Shown here: positions 29,833 through 43,487 of the stretch, one piece after another
How the letters are laid out: each line of letters starts with the position of its first letter
Numbering within the stretch: the first letter of the stretch is position 1
DNA from: Mytilus edulis
Taxonomy: Eukaryota; Mollusca; Bivalvia; Mytilida; Mytilidae
Direction: 5' to 3'
Length of the DNA stretch: 64,000 nucleotides
NCBI RefSeq assembly: GCF_963676685.1
Contig: NC_092346.1
Location: 31,013,133 to 31,077,132 of the forward strand
Translations under genes and position numbers: made by a program
Notes under the pieces: generated by a model
What the model was told of the DNA's origin: nothing
Database searches by the model: none
The model's input: the letters and a program-made list of their open reading frames with translations, nothing else

Positions 29833-31939
29833 TTAGAAAATATATCGGATACAACTCCACTCTCTTAGTACCATTGACTGACTTTGCTTGGACGGTACTA
29901 TTAATTTACCATTGGTATATAAATCAAACCATTATATGAATAGCCAAAGACTAAATTCTAATAGAACACAATCACACAAAATAGGTATGCATTTTCGTTT
30001 AGTAAGAAGTAGAATGATTTCGATCCAAAACTCTATACTGGAAACAGAAAATAACTATTTATATAATTTTGTGCGTCCGAAGTGCTTATCTGGGTTTACC
30101 TTCAACAAGAACACTGAAGGCCAAGGTTGTATCAATACATAGAAACACCAAAAGTATATAACATTAACAGATTTGCCAAATTTATATCTGGAGTCAACTT
30201 TGCCTGAAGGAGTTAGTTTCATAAGTTAACAATATCTCAATTTACATAAAATATAATATGCTTTCTTTGGTACTGTTGTAGAAAATAAAACATTTAAAAC
30301 CCTTGTCCACCTGCATTTTTATCTGAAAAGTTTCCCCTCTCCAGAATAAGAAATAACGATTAACGTCATATTTTTTGTTTGTTTCTGTCAATCAAGCGTT
30401 TTGTTGAATGAAGTAAATAATACAACGATAAAGACCCTCTATATATAATCCCCATTTCTAACTAAATGTCACCTTACGATAATATTTGGATATATGGTAG
30501 CATCATAGTGCATTATTAAGATATATAACAATACATTTGTTTGATTTCCGGATAATACACAAGTATTTAACATTTTACGTTCGATAAACCCCTCTTCTCT
30601 AAATCTGCTTAAATTGTATCGACTTAGTATTGAAAAATTCTGATCTGGTGACACTTTCAGTTAAAAAAAGTCAATATCGGATCTAGATATGCCTAGGTGG
30701 CCGTAAAGCATTCTTTTACGGATTTTTTTTTATTAAAAAGGTAAATACAAGGTTTTGAGTACATAAGACTTTCCTTTATTTTCTATCGTTTAAATGATCG
30801 AGTTCTTCAAATATAATACGATATCATTACAAATATTAACTGTAAATTAACCACGAATTAAGAGATATCACCCGGTACACAATATAACGACACCACGTCG
30901 TCAGACGATACGTGAAACCTGCGCCGACCAAACAACGTGGAGAGAAACTCTCACTATCCAAATAAAATCCAAGGCGATACGCGACATTAAGACTTTCATG
31001 TCTGTTTGAAATTTGGGTTTCTAAATGTTTAAATATTGTTTTAGATATTTATACAAGGAAAAAGATGCGTGCAGTATTTGTCAATATTTCTTGTAATGCA
31101 TAAAAGATAAAACAAATAACTTATTTTGTCAGTCACTTGATCAGGAATGTTAAATAAAATACATGACAAAGGCACCAACGATACAAATAGCCAGGAGTAC
31201 TATTTCAGATGAATATTATTGCTTTTGTGAAAAGGAAATTCTTATTTCACACAGACGATATAAAACAAAACTATGCCATCACCTCTATGTTGTACTAACA
31301 AATGGGCATGATTTACTTTGTCCAAAAAATCTTATGACAAAATATTAAAGGCATTGTTTGATTTTTGAAAATTATACCGTTCATTAAAAAAGGTACTATG
31401 TGGCGGTACCTGTACTTTATATTTATAAGCGGATCATCTGTAAGCATAGCATGCAAATAGTATGCATAAAGCAGAATACTGTATATCTTCTTCTTCTTCC
31501 TTGCTATGGACCGAATTCCTATTAGAATGTTATAATTCATTAGATGGAGACTGATCTGTCTCCTCTCGGAGTACCTCTGATATCATCTCCGGTTTTGATA
31601 TGAATTTGTATTTCCCCAAAAATGAGTTGTTTGCACACGTCTTTTGTTTAGTATTTGCCCTTACATCTTACCTATGTATTGCCTCGTTTATTATTGTCCT
31701 CGAGACTTCGATTTTCAATTGTCCTCGGGATCTATCTTGTGAAATAGTTCATATAGTATCATCTTCCTGTTCTAAAAGACATCAACACATCTTAAAATTA
31801 TTTATCAAAATCATATGAACTATCAATTAACATCTAAGCCGTAACTTTTGTTTCCATTACTCTTCAAATTAAACATTTCGTCTTTAATGAAAAGAATTGT
31901 TTCTTGGAAACACTTGTCGGTTCCTGAAAGGTCGAGATA

Positions 31940-32115
31940 TCATTCAAAAAGTAATAAAGTGGGGCAGAAACCATTCTTCAATTTATAAAGCAGACGATAC
32001 TTCGAAGATGACACTGTGCGATTGGCTTATCGCCTTAACGCACGTTCTCACTATGAACATCGCGCCCGCTAACAGCCTCTGCAGACTGACTAATTCCAAT
32101 CGGCGCGTGTAGACA
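31940..32115. promoter_or_regulatory. GC-elevated unique stretch, candidate regulatory element
   Basis: A block with CG dinucleotides and mixed composition (ATTGGCTTATCGCC, CGCGCCCGCTAACAGCC, CCAATCGGCGCG) in AT-rich surroundings. The plus-strand frame 31897-32112 shows no domain. It could be a conserved non-coding element or an isolated promoter. Confidence 0.25.
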
Positions 32116-32799
32116 AAAGCATATTTTCGCAGTTATCTTCAGATGTTTTATTCTGAATCTTTACAACTCATCACTTTTCAAATAATTTCTAATAAAAGGA
32201 CACGAAAGAAATATTACTAATTAAACACAAATCTGATAGGAAAACTGTTTCCTCAAAAATGAACGCTAATTATTTTCTTGACTATCAGATCACACAGAGT
32301 CGAACTCTAATGAATTTATTACCGCGAAGAAACATATATTCAATAACACGGACGCAAAATACTTATCCATCTTCAAGTAATAGACATGTAATGTTTTTAA
32401 CTTTTATCTTTCTAGTTTCTAGATGACGGAAGAAAAGGGCATAGCTTGTAAATATTTTATTTCAGATCAAATTGTCCATTGAAGCTTTCTCCGTTTATTT
32501 TGAAAATGATAAATTATGCCCTGAAATGTACAGAATTTCAGACGAGCATCAAATGCTAAACTACGTGATGAGTATAGCAAAGTTTGCCATTTATGTAATT
32601 GGCAAAATGTGAAAACTTGATTTTGGCAACAGAAAACTACAAAATATTCACATAGACATCTTCACTCAGATAAGAGATCGGGAGATATAGCTACGTTCGT
32701 TTTTAGATTGATTGTTGGTAGCTTAACGTCCAGTGGCAACTATTCCATGCATGTTCGGGTTGATAAGATGGTAATTTGTAAACATTTTTGTCATCTGGT

Positions 32800-32850
32800 C
32801 TTTGGTGGAGAGTTGTCTCATTTACAATCATACCACATCTCTTTTTTTTT
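32800..32850 (-). repeat. Short fragment of the GATGTGGT family, minus orientation
   Basis: TCTTTGGTGGAGAGTTGTCT ... CATACCACATCT is the reverse complement of the family start. It is preceded by the associated word CGTCCAGTGGCAACTATTCC, which also occurs near 14800, 15455 and 40265. Confidence 0.65.
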
Positions 32851-34570
32851 CAATGTAGGATTTGAATGATTAACTTATTACCTTTTTTAAAAGACTTCTA
32901 GTATGAAAAATATTTTGAAGTGATGTTTTAAATAAAAGTTGGGACTGCCTTACAAGGCCATTCAAAAGTGGGTTGATGTATATCTACAGTCAGGAAGCAA
33001 GTCATTGAACATTCTATTGGCCCATTTAATAACCAGCATTCTCAACGAACTTCAAAATATCTGGGTTATGGGTCACCTATAATTTTCAATTATTTTTCAT
33101 CTACCTTTCTTGATTCTGCAGTTTCCAGCGAGAGTGATGTGACACGAGACAAAACAAGAAGCTAAGACATAAGAAAAGGCCAGAACAAGACATAACGAAA
33201 CAAAATACAAGACAAGACAAGACTAAAAACAAAATAGATATGAGTTGATCTTAAAATTGTTGATTTTTTTTATACACTTTATAATAACTAGAAGTTTTTT
33301 GGGAAAAAAAAACAATGTTTGCAAATGATTTTGATTAGCATTGTATGCAGAGATTATGAAATTGACAGTCAGTTAAAAAAATATGATTTAAACACGTTCT
33401 CAGTTCAACGAGTGCATTCGCTTCATCGTATAATCTATACTGTACGTCTTTGGGACATGTATAATTCGTGAAATGCATGTAAAGGGGGATCGGATTAAAT
33501 AATTGTGAACAAAATGTACCCGCGAATAAATAAGTAAACCAATATTGAATGGTCGATGTGAACTATGTAAAATCACTAAAACTGCAGATAACATCAAATC
33601 AACTTAAAAAATTACAAATATTCCAAAACAAAATATAAACAATGTCAATATATTATTTAGTGTCTAAGTGCTAATGTCATAAAGAAATAAAAATATAATT
33701 ATCAAAAACAAATATCTTGATTATTCGACTATGTTACTTTTCCGTAAATGCACGAAAGGAAAAGACCTGAGACATCATCTATAAACAATAAGAATAAGAT
33801 ACACCCCAGTATACCATACCTCGTGGGATCTAGACAGCCAGCGTATGGTGTGGTTAAATTTTATACATCATTGTATTCGTGTTAAGCTTTCTTTGTATGC
33901 ATGCGGTCATTTGACTTAACATTTTCCGAACTGATACATGGCAAAATCTAAGGCTGACATTTATTGGGTTTGTCCATTTACGGCCTGATCAATAAAAACA
34001 TTTTCTTTTATTATAATTTGATATTTCACGCTTTTATATCCGTAAAACTACTCTATTATATTGTCTGCATAAATGATTGAAACTATATTTTTATGTGTCG
34101 ACTTGGGCGGCAGATGCGCTTTTTAAATATATGGGATACACTTACGAGTGGCCTTTACAAATCACAACCCGTATGTATTGCAGGGTCCTTTTTTGACGTA
34201 GTTAAACATAGAATCTATGAGAAAGAAATCTATGAAAATTTCTACATGACTTCACATAGCATATGGATATGCATCATGGTTATTTGGTTGACAATAGGAG
34301 CGCGGTTGGTCTTCAATGGTTATAGCAAAAATCTGTCTATACGTTTCTATAGAAATGATACATATGTATTTGGCATTCAAATAAAAAATTAGCAGTTAGA
34401 TTGGTGTTCAAGAAAAAATGTTGGCACTTAAACAACAGCATACATATTCTGACGTTGATAGTACTATTTGATACACAAAAAATATTAGAATATGCTTTTC
34501 AAACATATCTGAATCTAGCATCATTTTTGGCATTGCTTTAATTTAATATGCATACTCGGTTGGACCTGAC

Positions 34571-34725
34571 GTTATGTTATTTTATGTTATGTTATGTTAT
34601 GTTATGTTATGTTATGTTATGTTATGTTATGTTATGTTATGTTATGTTATGTTATGTTATGTTATGTTATGTTATGTTATGTTATGTTATGTTATGTTAT
34701 GTTATGTTATGTTATGTTATGTTAT
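34571..34725 (+). repeat. (TTATG)n microsatellite
   Basis: About 30 uninterrupted copies of GTTAT except for one T-for-G change near the start. The 71-residue frame through it (MLCYV repeats) is an artefact. Confidence 0.95.
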
Positions 34726-34729
34726 AATG

Positions 34730-37700
34730 CCAAATTAGAGTTTTTAACCCATTTTCACGGTCCACTGGACATAGAAAATGATAATGCGGATGAGGCATCC
34801 GTGTACTAGGGACACATTCTTTTTTTTGACTGTTTTCCCCCAATAAATATTATCTAGTCAAGGAATATGTAAAGAGTTCGTTTTATAACATTTATTAAAA
34901 AAATGCCACTGTAATCACATGAGGTACTTAAACCTCTTACTCTGGCTCCTAACTGACGACATTATAAAGTGTGACAAGATGATAAATATTTCAAAACGCG
35001 GATGTGGTCATCTTCTGATTGTGTCCGGTAAAAGAGGACCTATCATCTTAATTAGTGACCAAGTGTAAAACTTTCCTTCCGCAGTAAACCATCGACAAAC
35101 ACGTGAGCCGTGGTGCATTTTCTTAATCTATGATTGTTATTGATTAAGAGTAAAACTCCGTATAGCAGAATTAGTTAGATACTGAAACTATTGGAATTTT
35201 AGTTAAACCGAAAAATAAGAACACAATGATTAAATTTTAACATTTTAACACTAATAAACAAAAAAATTGTGACAGTTTTCTTTGCCGTTTTTTATGTTTC
35301 TTTTTTATTTCGTGTTTGCATTTTTTGCGACATAAATTTTTGAAATACTACAATTTTCATCTAAATATAATTGTTTGTGTTTATTCTTTGATATCACCGT
35401 TCTGAGTACCTTTATTACATGTATAATTATCCGATCACACTTTTAGTAAAACAATTATTTTTTATCAATACAAGAGGTGTTCCAACATAAGGAGTTCTTA
35501 GTATCAAACAAACACCTTACTTAATATTCTTAATATTCGTGTTATGTCTTAGTGTACTCTGAGCAAGTCTTTTGTTAAAGGGATGTTTCTGCGTGAGATG
35601 CTACTTTCTATTAAGTGATAGACAAGTCTATGTGTGTCTTTCTCGTGTTCTATTACATTGTCTTTTAATGCATTGTTGCCATCCGGTTCAGTTTCCGTGT
35701 CGGTGAAAATCGTAGCTTTTAACGGTTCTTTTTCTAACGCAAATTTCCGGTGACGGAAAGTCAAACATTTCCTATTGATCAAGCAAGGTATGCGCCGTGC
35801 AGATCAATTGATGCCATTCAATAAAATCACAACGCATTAGTTTTCCATTTCTTTAGGATCGAAGTATGTTTTCTGAACAGAAGTATCTTTGGTGCTTCAA
35901 TTTTATCATATTAAAAAGTTAATGCATTTAGCTGTGACAGTGCAGATTAAAAGATTAAGCCAAATAAATAAATTACTAAAATAGACAGGAGAAAAAGTCA
36001 ATTAAGTTGACTTAGATTTGTAGCTTAAAACGTAAAAATTAAACAAACAAGGATTGAAGATCATAGCGTAAGCGTAATATCATTAAAACCAGAGAGACCT
36101 AATGAATCCTGCAAATTAAACAGAACAGAATCGTTTACCCTCCGGGGCGAAAAGGGTGTGAATAAACGATCTCTTTCCTTATTTTACATGTGTTTATTTT
36201 GACAGTCTGTGTTTTATGCACTTATAAGCTTTTCAGAATCCTTGACAATATTTTATAATTTCCAATTTTCTGGTAATGGTCATGCCAGGCAAAATACTGT
36301 TAAAAATGTTGAAGACATATGCAGTCAATGTTGTTTTAAAAACGCAAGAAATGAATATAGCAATTAAAAATTTCGTGCATTTGAAGCGCTTTTCTTGATA
36401 ACATTAATCAGAAACGTTCAAACCTATATATTAACCTTTGAAAGCCATGGTGTATAACTACCAAAAACTGCCTCCTTCAAATGTGTATATCTTGATAAAT
36501 TTATGTGCTTAAAAAAATAAAATTAAAAGGGGGAGGTCTTTCAAGTCTACAAGTAGCTGCGTGATTGCATTCGATCAGATATTACACGAGTCATTAAGAC
36601 CTTAGCACTAAGGTTAATTCTAGCTTAAGGTACTTCCTGGCCAAGAGAACCATATCAGAGTACAGTTCGACCCATGCCCTCTAAGATGCGGCAGAGATCA
36701 AAGTATATGTTTTGCTAATAAATGGTTTATATTTTTGTAATCCTATCTAATAATAAGGTTCATGATTAACATAGCCCAGCAGGAAATTGACCAAAAAAGG
36801 CCTCCAAAGAAAAGTGAGAAACAATTATCATAATAGTTTAAAGGATTACCTCTAAAATCCATGGATTAGAAAAAAACGACGATATAGCACATCTCTTTTA
36901 GACTATCTTTACCCGCTTATAAATATCAATAAAGTACAGTGACAAAAACACGCCTCGGTGGGAAAAAAGACTGTTGAACTTGATATATATTGTTTAAAAT
37001 GATGAAAGAGAGTTTTTTTTTCTCAATTAAACTATAAAAAAATGAAAAATACATTGCGTTATACCATATGATACCAAGTGATTTAATCATCTGGCAAACT
37101 GTATGCATTATAATAACTTTCTACCTAATATTACTGAGTAAAGGACAGAAAGAATAAAATAGACCGAGACGGTACAAAATATATAACACATGTTTACACA
37201 TCATTTTTTTTTAAATTTCATCCACATGTATTCGGATATAAAGGAGCAGTATGTGGATAAAGGTCACATTATAAAAATCTGTCATAACTGTTCATGTAAA
37301 TAACAACGTTGTTATTCAATGTATCGTAATGGATGCTTCAAATTAACTCAGCCTATAATGAAAAATAGACATGTGGAGGGCTAATAACAGATTTTCATTT
37401 GCTAGTTTTATTTCTGTTGCAAAGAAACGATATTGCAAGAAATGGTTCTTATTTTTCATTTCTTATGGATAAGAGATAACTAATTTGGGGTCATGGATGC
37501 ACTTTACTGTAAAATGCTATCCTCTTAAATCCACTTTATTCGAACATTGGTGGATATTTACCTCATTGGCAATCCTACCTCATCTTCTTAATTTTATATA
37601 ACGGTAAATCCTACATTCAGTATAATAAAAAATTAAAATCACTTTTTCTTAGATTCATGTAAGACTAACATTACTGGTACGGTTCTTTTTAAAGGCGCTA

Positions 37701-40399
37701 AAATTTAATCGTCAAGTAATATTGAGGTCGCAATAACGTAAGAAAATTGTCAAACAAAAATAACCAGAAGACATATATCCAAATAATGGAAGAAAAATAC
37801 ATAATTAGCGAAAACGAAGTGAACATAGATATAGACATCTCAGTTAATTGGGTTCCAATAAAACACTGCCTAAGTTGTTTTCCTTCCAAAGGCAGCGTCA
37901 AATTTACGGAATTTAATTTTGAACAAAACAATTGAACATGTTGATATAAGAGCTGACAAAACAAGGTTGATTTGTTTTCATGTAAGGGTCATCGGTCTTT
38001 TGTGTCAGGTACTTCACTTATAAAAGACACTTTTTTGCTTTGAAAAAAGATTAGTGGTAAATCCTTTCCCAGGGGAATGATATCAATTTGGAAAATTCAC
38101 GCAATCATTGACACACACTCAGCGACGGAGTAAACGTTACGTCAACGTTTTTATTTTAGAAAGGTACCGGAGCGGAATTATCAAGTTGCGTTTGGTGTAA
38201 CTGCTCGGGCTATCCTAACGTGTCATCTCCTTATTGTTCTCGCGTAATGAACAGAAACCGAGAGATGCCTATTAGAGAACAAAATAATTTGTCACTAACT
38301 TTGTCGGGAAGTGACAATACTTTGCCCCCTGCTAGTAAATTAAAGCCTGGTAAGTTTTTATACAAAAGGATAGGGGTATGGTCAAGTCCTACGTACCTAA
38401 CAAAAACAGACAACTGGTGTAAATATGTAGCTATGATACGGGTCGGACACTCCTTCGACCAGCTCACTGTCTCAAACATACTGGTTATAGAATTATAATT
38501 GGATGATACGGTATTTTAGTGATTGTAGGGGGCTACAAACAAAATTAAGCAACTATTTTTGTCAACAAAGGATTATCACGCCAGGTTTCGTCCAATGGTA
38601 GTGAATTTTTATACCCGTAACTCGTTATAAATAGTCAGCCTGACTATCGTTTAACAATTTGAAGAAGGAATATATGGACAATTCTATCGTAGAAGTAATT
38701 AAAACATATTTAGTTTGAATCATTGGAAGGACTAGGTGTCAATGATTTAGTATCGACTTTTCAGAAAAAAAATCTGTATTAAATGTAAAATCAGAACCTG
38801 GGACTATTATACTTAGTATAAATTGATAGTCCCAGTTAGAACACATACATCTGAAAAAAGGCCAATTGGCAAGCTTAATGCTTAAATTGGCAACAATAAA
38901 TTGAAGACATTGAATTACAAATCTGTTCGACCAAGTAAATAAAAAACATGAAATGTATCCATAATGTTTGTAAATAAAGCATTACCATCAAAATATACCA
39001 AAAGCGTTATTTTTTCTCATCATAACACATATTTGCTTATTATGTCGTTCTGTCCAACTGAGAGGCACAATTTCCTCAAAAGTACCGCCAAAAGAATTGT
39101 ACAATGTGAATATTACCCTTTGGCCATGGACAATATTTGAATACACAATTTTTGTATGTTAACAAGATGTGTTGACCGAGTGTCCTGTAATTACGCGAAC
39201 TGGACACACTTAAACCAATTATAATGATACGGAAGGGCACTCCTGATGTTAGTAGTAGAGGAAGCGTCTACTTTCTGTATTAATTACTGAAATTACGTAT
39301 GTTTATGACGACAAATAAGTATTCATGTTAACACGTACACATCTTACCTGGTCACTTAAAAATGCAGTCCCTAAAGAATTATTAAGAAAAATAGAAAATT
39401 GAAAGTCTCTACAAAATGGTTATGCTTAAGAGTACGATGACAGTCACTTGAACATGGGTATAACTATTCAATAGTACCCTCCTTAAGATATGGAAAAGTG
39501 TTGAAATGTATTGATATACGGGCCAATTATTTCATCCTAAAATGTATTTGTTATAAAGTAAGTTATCTGAACAGCTCTTCAACGTGTCCACAAGTACCTA
39601 ACAACACCTGCTCTACTGTATTATACGACACAAAACGTGTGTAAAACTGCAAACGAGCATGTTCTTTTCGTTATGTATACTATTTATGAATAAAACAGAT
39701 TCTTAAAATATAAAAGTCACACACTGATTTAACAAATCTGAATGGTTTTATGACTGTGGACAATCAAGAAATTTAATTATGTTTTCACCACAGAGGAGTT
39801 AAGTTTTTGGGTTGAAAACTCCATGACATGAAATGTAAAAAAAAATATACTTATGTACATGTTTTATGTAAATCATATCGTCGGAGTTTTTAATCAACAA
39901 ATACACGTAAATTTTGTGAAGTTCGAGGTTATTCTTATATTTATGTACTTATTAATTGCTTTCTGCTTAAATTTCAGTGGCACATATTTCACTCATATTC
40001 AAGACGATGCGGTTTTTGTTGATTTTAAATCGCTAGGTTGCATTATTTCTTCAAAATTTTAGGTATTCAATCGGTTTTTGGAATCTTTAACTTAATGCGC
40101 AAACAATTGTTTCTAGGTTCTGACTGGAGATAGTTTGCTTGACGACAAGTATACAAAATATCTCACCTATGTCCAAGACTTTCATTAGAATGTTATGATA
40201 GTCATTCACCAATTGTTTTAACTATAGGTGTCAACTCACAAATAGTTGGCTGATGTGTGATTAAACGTCCAGTGGCAAATATATCTTCCATGTTTAGGAA
40301 ATGCATCAGGAATAAGGGTTTGTTTTGTTGTTTGTCCCCTCTTCTTATTTTTTAGTAATTATCTATGAATTCAGCACATCCTTTATTCATTTCCTTTGG
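34730..40399. other. Gene desert between Otx and EHBP1
   Basis: About 5.7 kb without recognisable coding signal. 38160-38500 is open on both strands (frames 38220-38498 plus and 38231-38479 minus) and less AT-rich, but shows no motif. A minus-strand GATGTGGT fragment lies at 37560-37600. Confidence 0.45.
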
Positions 40400-40847
40400 T
40401 ACACAGCTACTTTTGCATACTGGTACTATTTCTGTACCAAAAATCTGCAGTACTCACGGAAATCTACTTTAAATATTCAGTACTATTTTGTTACTTTAAA
40501 ATTATTGTAATATTTAGGTACCTGTATTTTACAGTACTTGATTTGTACTTGAAATTTAAGTACTACATATTTTTGATTGCACGGTTACATTTCAGCATTT
40601 TGAAAGTTTGTCTATTTCAATTCTCATAAAGTTATGATGCTCAAACATGGAATACTGTGATCATTGTTGGTAATATTTTTGTACCAATATTATAAGTACA
40701 ACTTGAGATCAAGTGCTGGAAATACAAGTACCTAAATATTACAATAATTCTAAAGTAAAGAAATAGTACCAAATATTAAAAGTAGATTTCCAGTACTACA
40801 GATTTTAGGTACAGAAATAGTACCTATGCAAAAGTAGCTATGTATAA
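40400..40847. mobile_element. Palindromic GTACT-rich MITE, copy 2
   Basis: Same termini (TACACAGCTACTTTTGCATA ... TATGCAAAAGTAGCTATGTA) and same GTACT-rich arms as 13720-14144, with small indels. The open frames at 40325-40510 and 14037-14243 translate the same arm and are not genes. Confidence 0.75.
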
Positions 40848-42394
40848 TATATTTCAGACTAAACTTTAAAAAGACACACCAGAAAGAACATAAAAGAAAT
40901 CAATCAATTACTGTCCTCGAATCAGTTGATCACCTTGATTTGATAGCTAAAATTACGCGAATTGCAAAATAAAAAAGGTACAAAATGGACCAGTTGCATC
41001 TATTGAATCTGAAACAAAACATCACATCTCCACAACCGGATTGAGTTACTAGTACTGCATGTATATATATGTGTAAGAATAGTGTTATTGTGACAAATAT
41101 AATTTGACAAAAGAGCAAATTCTCGATTTAACGAAATGATGACTATAGAGGAAGAAGTTACACCTCATAATGATACAATTCATATTAAAAGAAAAACTAA
41201 CAAAAAATTAAAAGAAAAGATACTTATAAATAAAAGAGAGGAATCAGACCAGTTTGTTAGATGTTATAGTATTTTATACAAATCATGGCGATTTTGTATT
41301 TCTTGATAATTTTCTAAGCTTCTTTTAAGTAGCATGACATATGTTAGGATGCGCGTGCACCTTTGACAACGCGCGTGCCAATTTCACACTTCTGGATTAG
41401 TTCATAGCTGTAGTAATTCTAGATGGCAATACAACACGTGCAATTCAGCTGAGAGCGCAAACTCTGAATAGATCTACCGCATGTATACATTAACACTTGG
41501 AGGTAAAACATATCAGAAGTGTTACTTTGTTAAATTCATTCATTTGATGTTTTATTTGACGTTATTTTATATGTATGCATAAAAAAGAAAATTTGCAACT
41601 TCATTAAAGCCGAGCACCGAAAGATAACTTGAACAGATGTTCGGCTATACACAAAACATTTACGTTCACCAAACTCTTAACTTTAGACGCTCTTGTATTA
41701 TCTAAGATTTTACAAACCAAATAAGCCTATTTTTGCATTGACGCTGATCGTTACCTTTTCAATTCGTGTACAAATAAAACCAAAAATAATTGCGATGTTT
41801 TATTGAATTCAATTTACTGGTAACTATTTGACAAGATCGTTGATATATAGCGTTTTAGCAAAACCTGAAAAGAATACAATCATCTTGAATGTTATTATTT
41901 CAGAAGTATGCGATGTCACAATGCAAATTTGTCAGGTAGAAAAATTCCAACATAACCTGTGAAATCCAACTACATATTAAATGGATTAAGACCTCACCTT
42001 GCGTTTACACGTGAAACAATAGACGTTTGAATGCCGCAAACTGTCATGTACACGCGCCTGACGGCTTACCTGTTTTAAGATTAACACGATGTGCTATCTT
42101 TTGCCGGTAAAAAACGTATAATTATATAAATCTATACCAGGTAAAATTATACAGTGTCTGATCAAAGGTATAATTTTTTTTTCCAACGGAAATAAAAATA
42201 TATCGCCACTCTTATCCATACACGGCGTTTTGAACGAAAATGGTGATTTTCTTAATGCAGTACTAGTCGTATTAAGTTATCATGCATTTACATGGACCAT
42301 TAATTTTCAATTTACACTAATAAATTTACATTTTGCAACATGTGTGGCTTTGGTAGTAATGTTAGCCGCGTATTTACAACATGCGGGTTTGTAT

Positions 42395-42780
42395 TTTTAG
42401 CATCGACGGCCATTTCTGACATCACGTGACAATCAAGCAAAACAATAAAGACTTCTTCATTATCCACATAAACACGCTAATTAGAAAATGCTAATGCACG
42501 GAGAAACACAACCATCTAAGGCGTTAGAAATTCGGCTGCACAAAAGATACAATAAATTAAAAATTCGTCGGCGAGCCTTGTTCAGCATCGTAGCACAATC
42601 AGTTGCAGCTTCAATAAAGCCACGAATGTCGGCGTGGCTTTTGTGGTCAGACAGGTGTTTACACTGGTCAGAAGGACTGATTAATTAGTATTTGTTTGGC
42701 GATAATTGTTATAACGGTTCTATAAATCAAGCTATTGATGGGTAAAATTACAGGAAAATGTTGGCAATATTAAATAATCC
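42395..42780. promoter_or_regulatory. Candidate enhancer in the Otx-EHBP1 interval
   Basis: The most motif-dense non-coding stretch in the window: palindromic homeodomain word CTAATTAG (42477-42484), octamer-like ATGCTAATGCA (42488-42498), a 9-bp perfect hairpin AAAGCCACG/CGTGGCTTT (42616-42641), forkhead TGTTTACA (42656-42663) and TGATTAATTAG (42678-42688). CG content is raised. The frame 42488-42688 has no domain and I take it as chance. It lies about 19 kb upstream of the Otx ATG. Confidence 0.35.
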
Positions 42781-43017
42781 ATGCATAAAAAAGCATATGT
42801 GATCATCATATTTGCTTTGTCTGTTAGCTATTATTGACCATTGTCCGTTACGCTATTATTGACTATTGTCTGCAGGCGACAAGTCAATTGACCACGAAAC
42901 ACGAAACCTTGGTTTTGTCATACATATATACTTCTCAAATTCAAAACAGAAATGTGTTAGTTTCAAATTTCATATTGAAAATGCAACATCGAAAACAAAA
43001 GTATGTAAACATAGTAA

Positions 43018-43130
43018 ATAAAAAAATAAAGGCAACAGTAGTATACCGCTGTTCGAAATTCATGAATCGATTGAGAAAAAAAAATCCGGGCTACAAACTA
43101 AAACTGAGGGAAACACATCAAATACAAGAA
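43018..43130 (+). repeat. Mussel dispersed repeat, inverted relative to 1668
   Basis: AAAGGCAACAGTAGTATACC and CTACAAACTAAAACTGAGGG are the reverse complement of 1668-1800. The frame 42834-43145 ends inside it and is not a gene. Confidence 0.7.
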
Positions 43131-43380
43131 AAATGTTTATACTAATGTATAGTTAGGAGATTTTTTTGAAGCCAAGCTCGGAGTCAAGTTAGTTTCTTTT
43201 AAATTACGGTTTGGCATGGTTTATCATATGCATTAAAACGTTGCCTTAGTTGGTGCAAAGATTTAATTTTGAATAATACAAATTTGGGAAACTGATTTTT
43301 AATTGAATACGCATATCAGTTTAATTGCAACAACTTTTATCACAGTGTTTAGTAAGAGCAATTAGGAATCAGGAGTTCAG

Positions 43381-43487
43381 GGAGTCGGTTTCACTAACTC
43401 TTACGATTAAAATCGATCGTAAGTCATGAACAATTTAGTATACTTACTATAAATATTAGTCGTAAGTATTTTTGTGAAATAGACTCC
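43381..43487. mobile_element. 107-bp MITE
   Basis: GGAGTCGGTTTCACTAA... at the left pairs with ...TTTGTGAAATAGACTCC at the right, and CTTACGA/TCGTAAG further in also pair. AG borders both sides. Confidence 0.6.

Noticed and set aside
29888..30142. 84-residue frame with two cysteines near the end
   Set aside because: No recognisable domain and no supporting splice sites or signal sequence.
34594..34809. 71-residue MLCYV-repeat open frame
   Set aside because: It is a direct translation of the (TTATG)n microsatellite.
38220..38498. Frames open on both strands at 38.2-38.5 kb
   Set aside because: No motif, no splice context and no start or coding bias; possibly unique non-coding DNA.
42488..42688. 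66-residue basic frame
   Set aside because: No domain; the DNA looks like a regulatory block with hairpin and homeodomain words.
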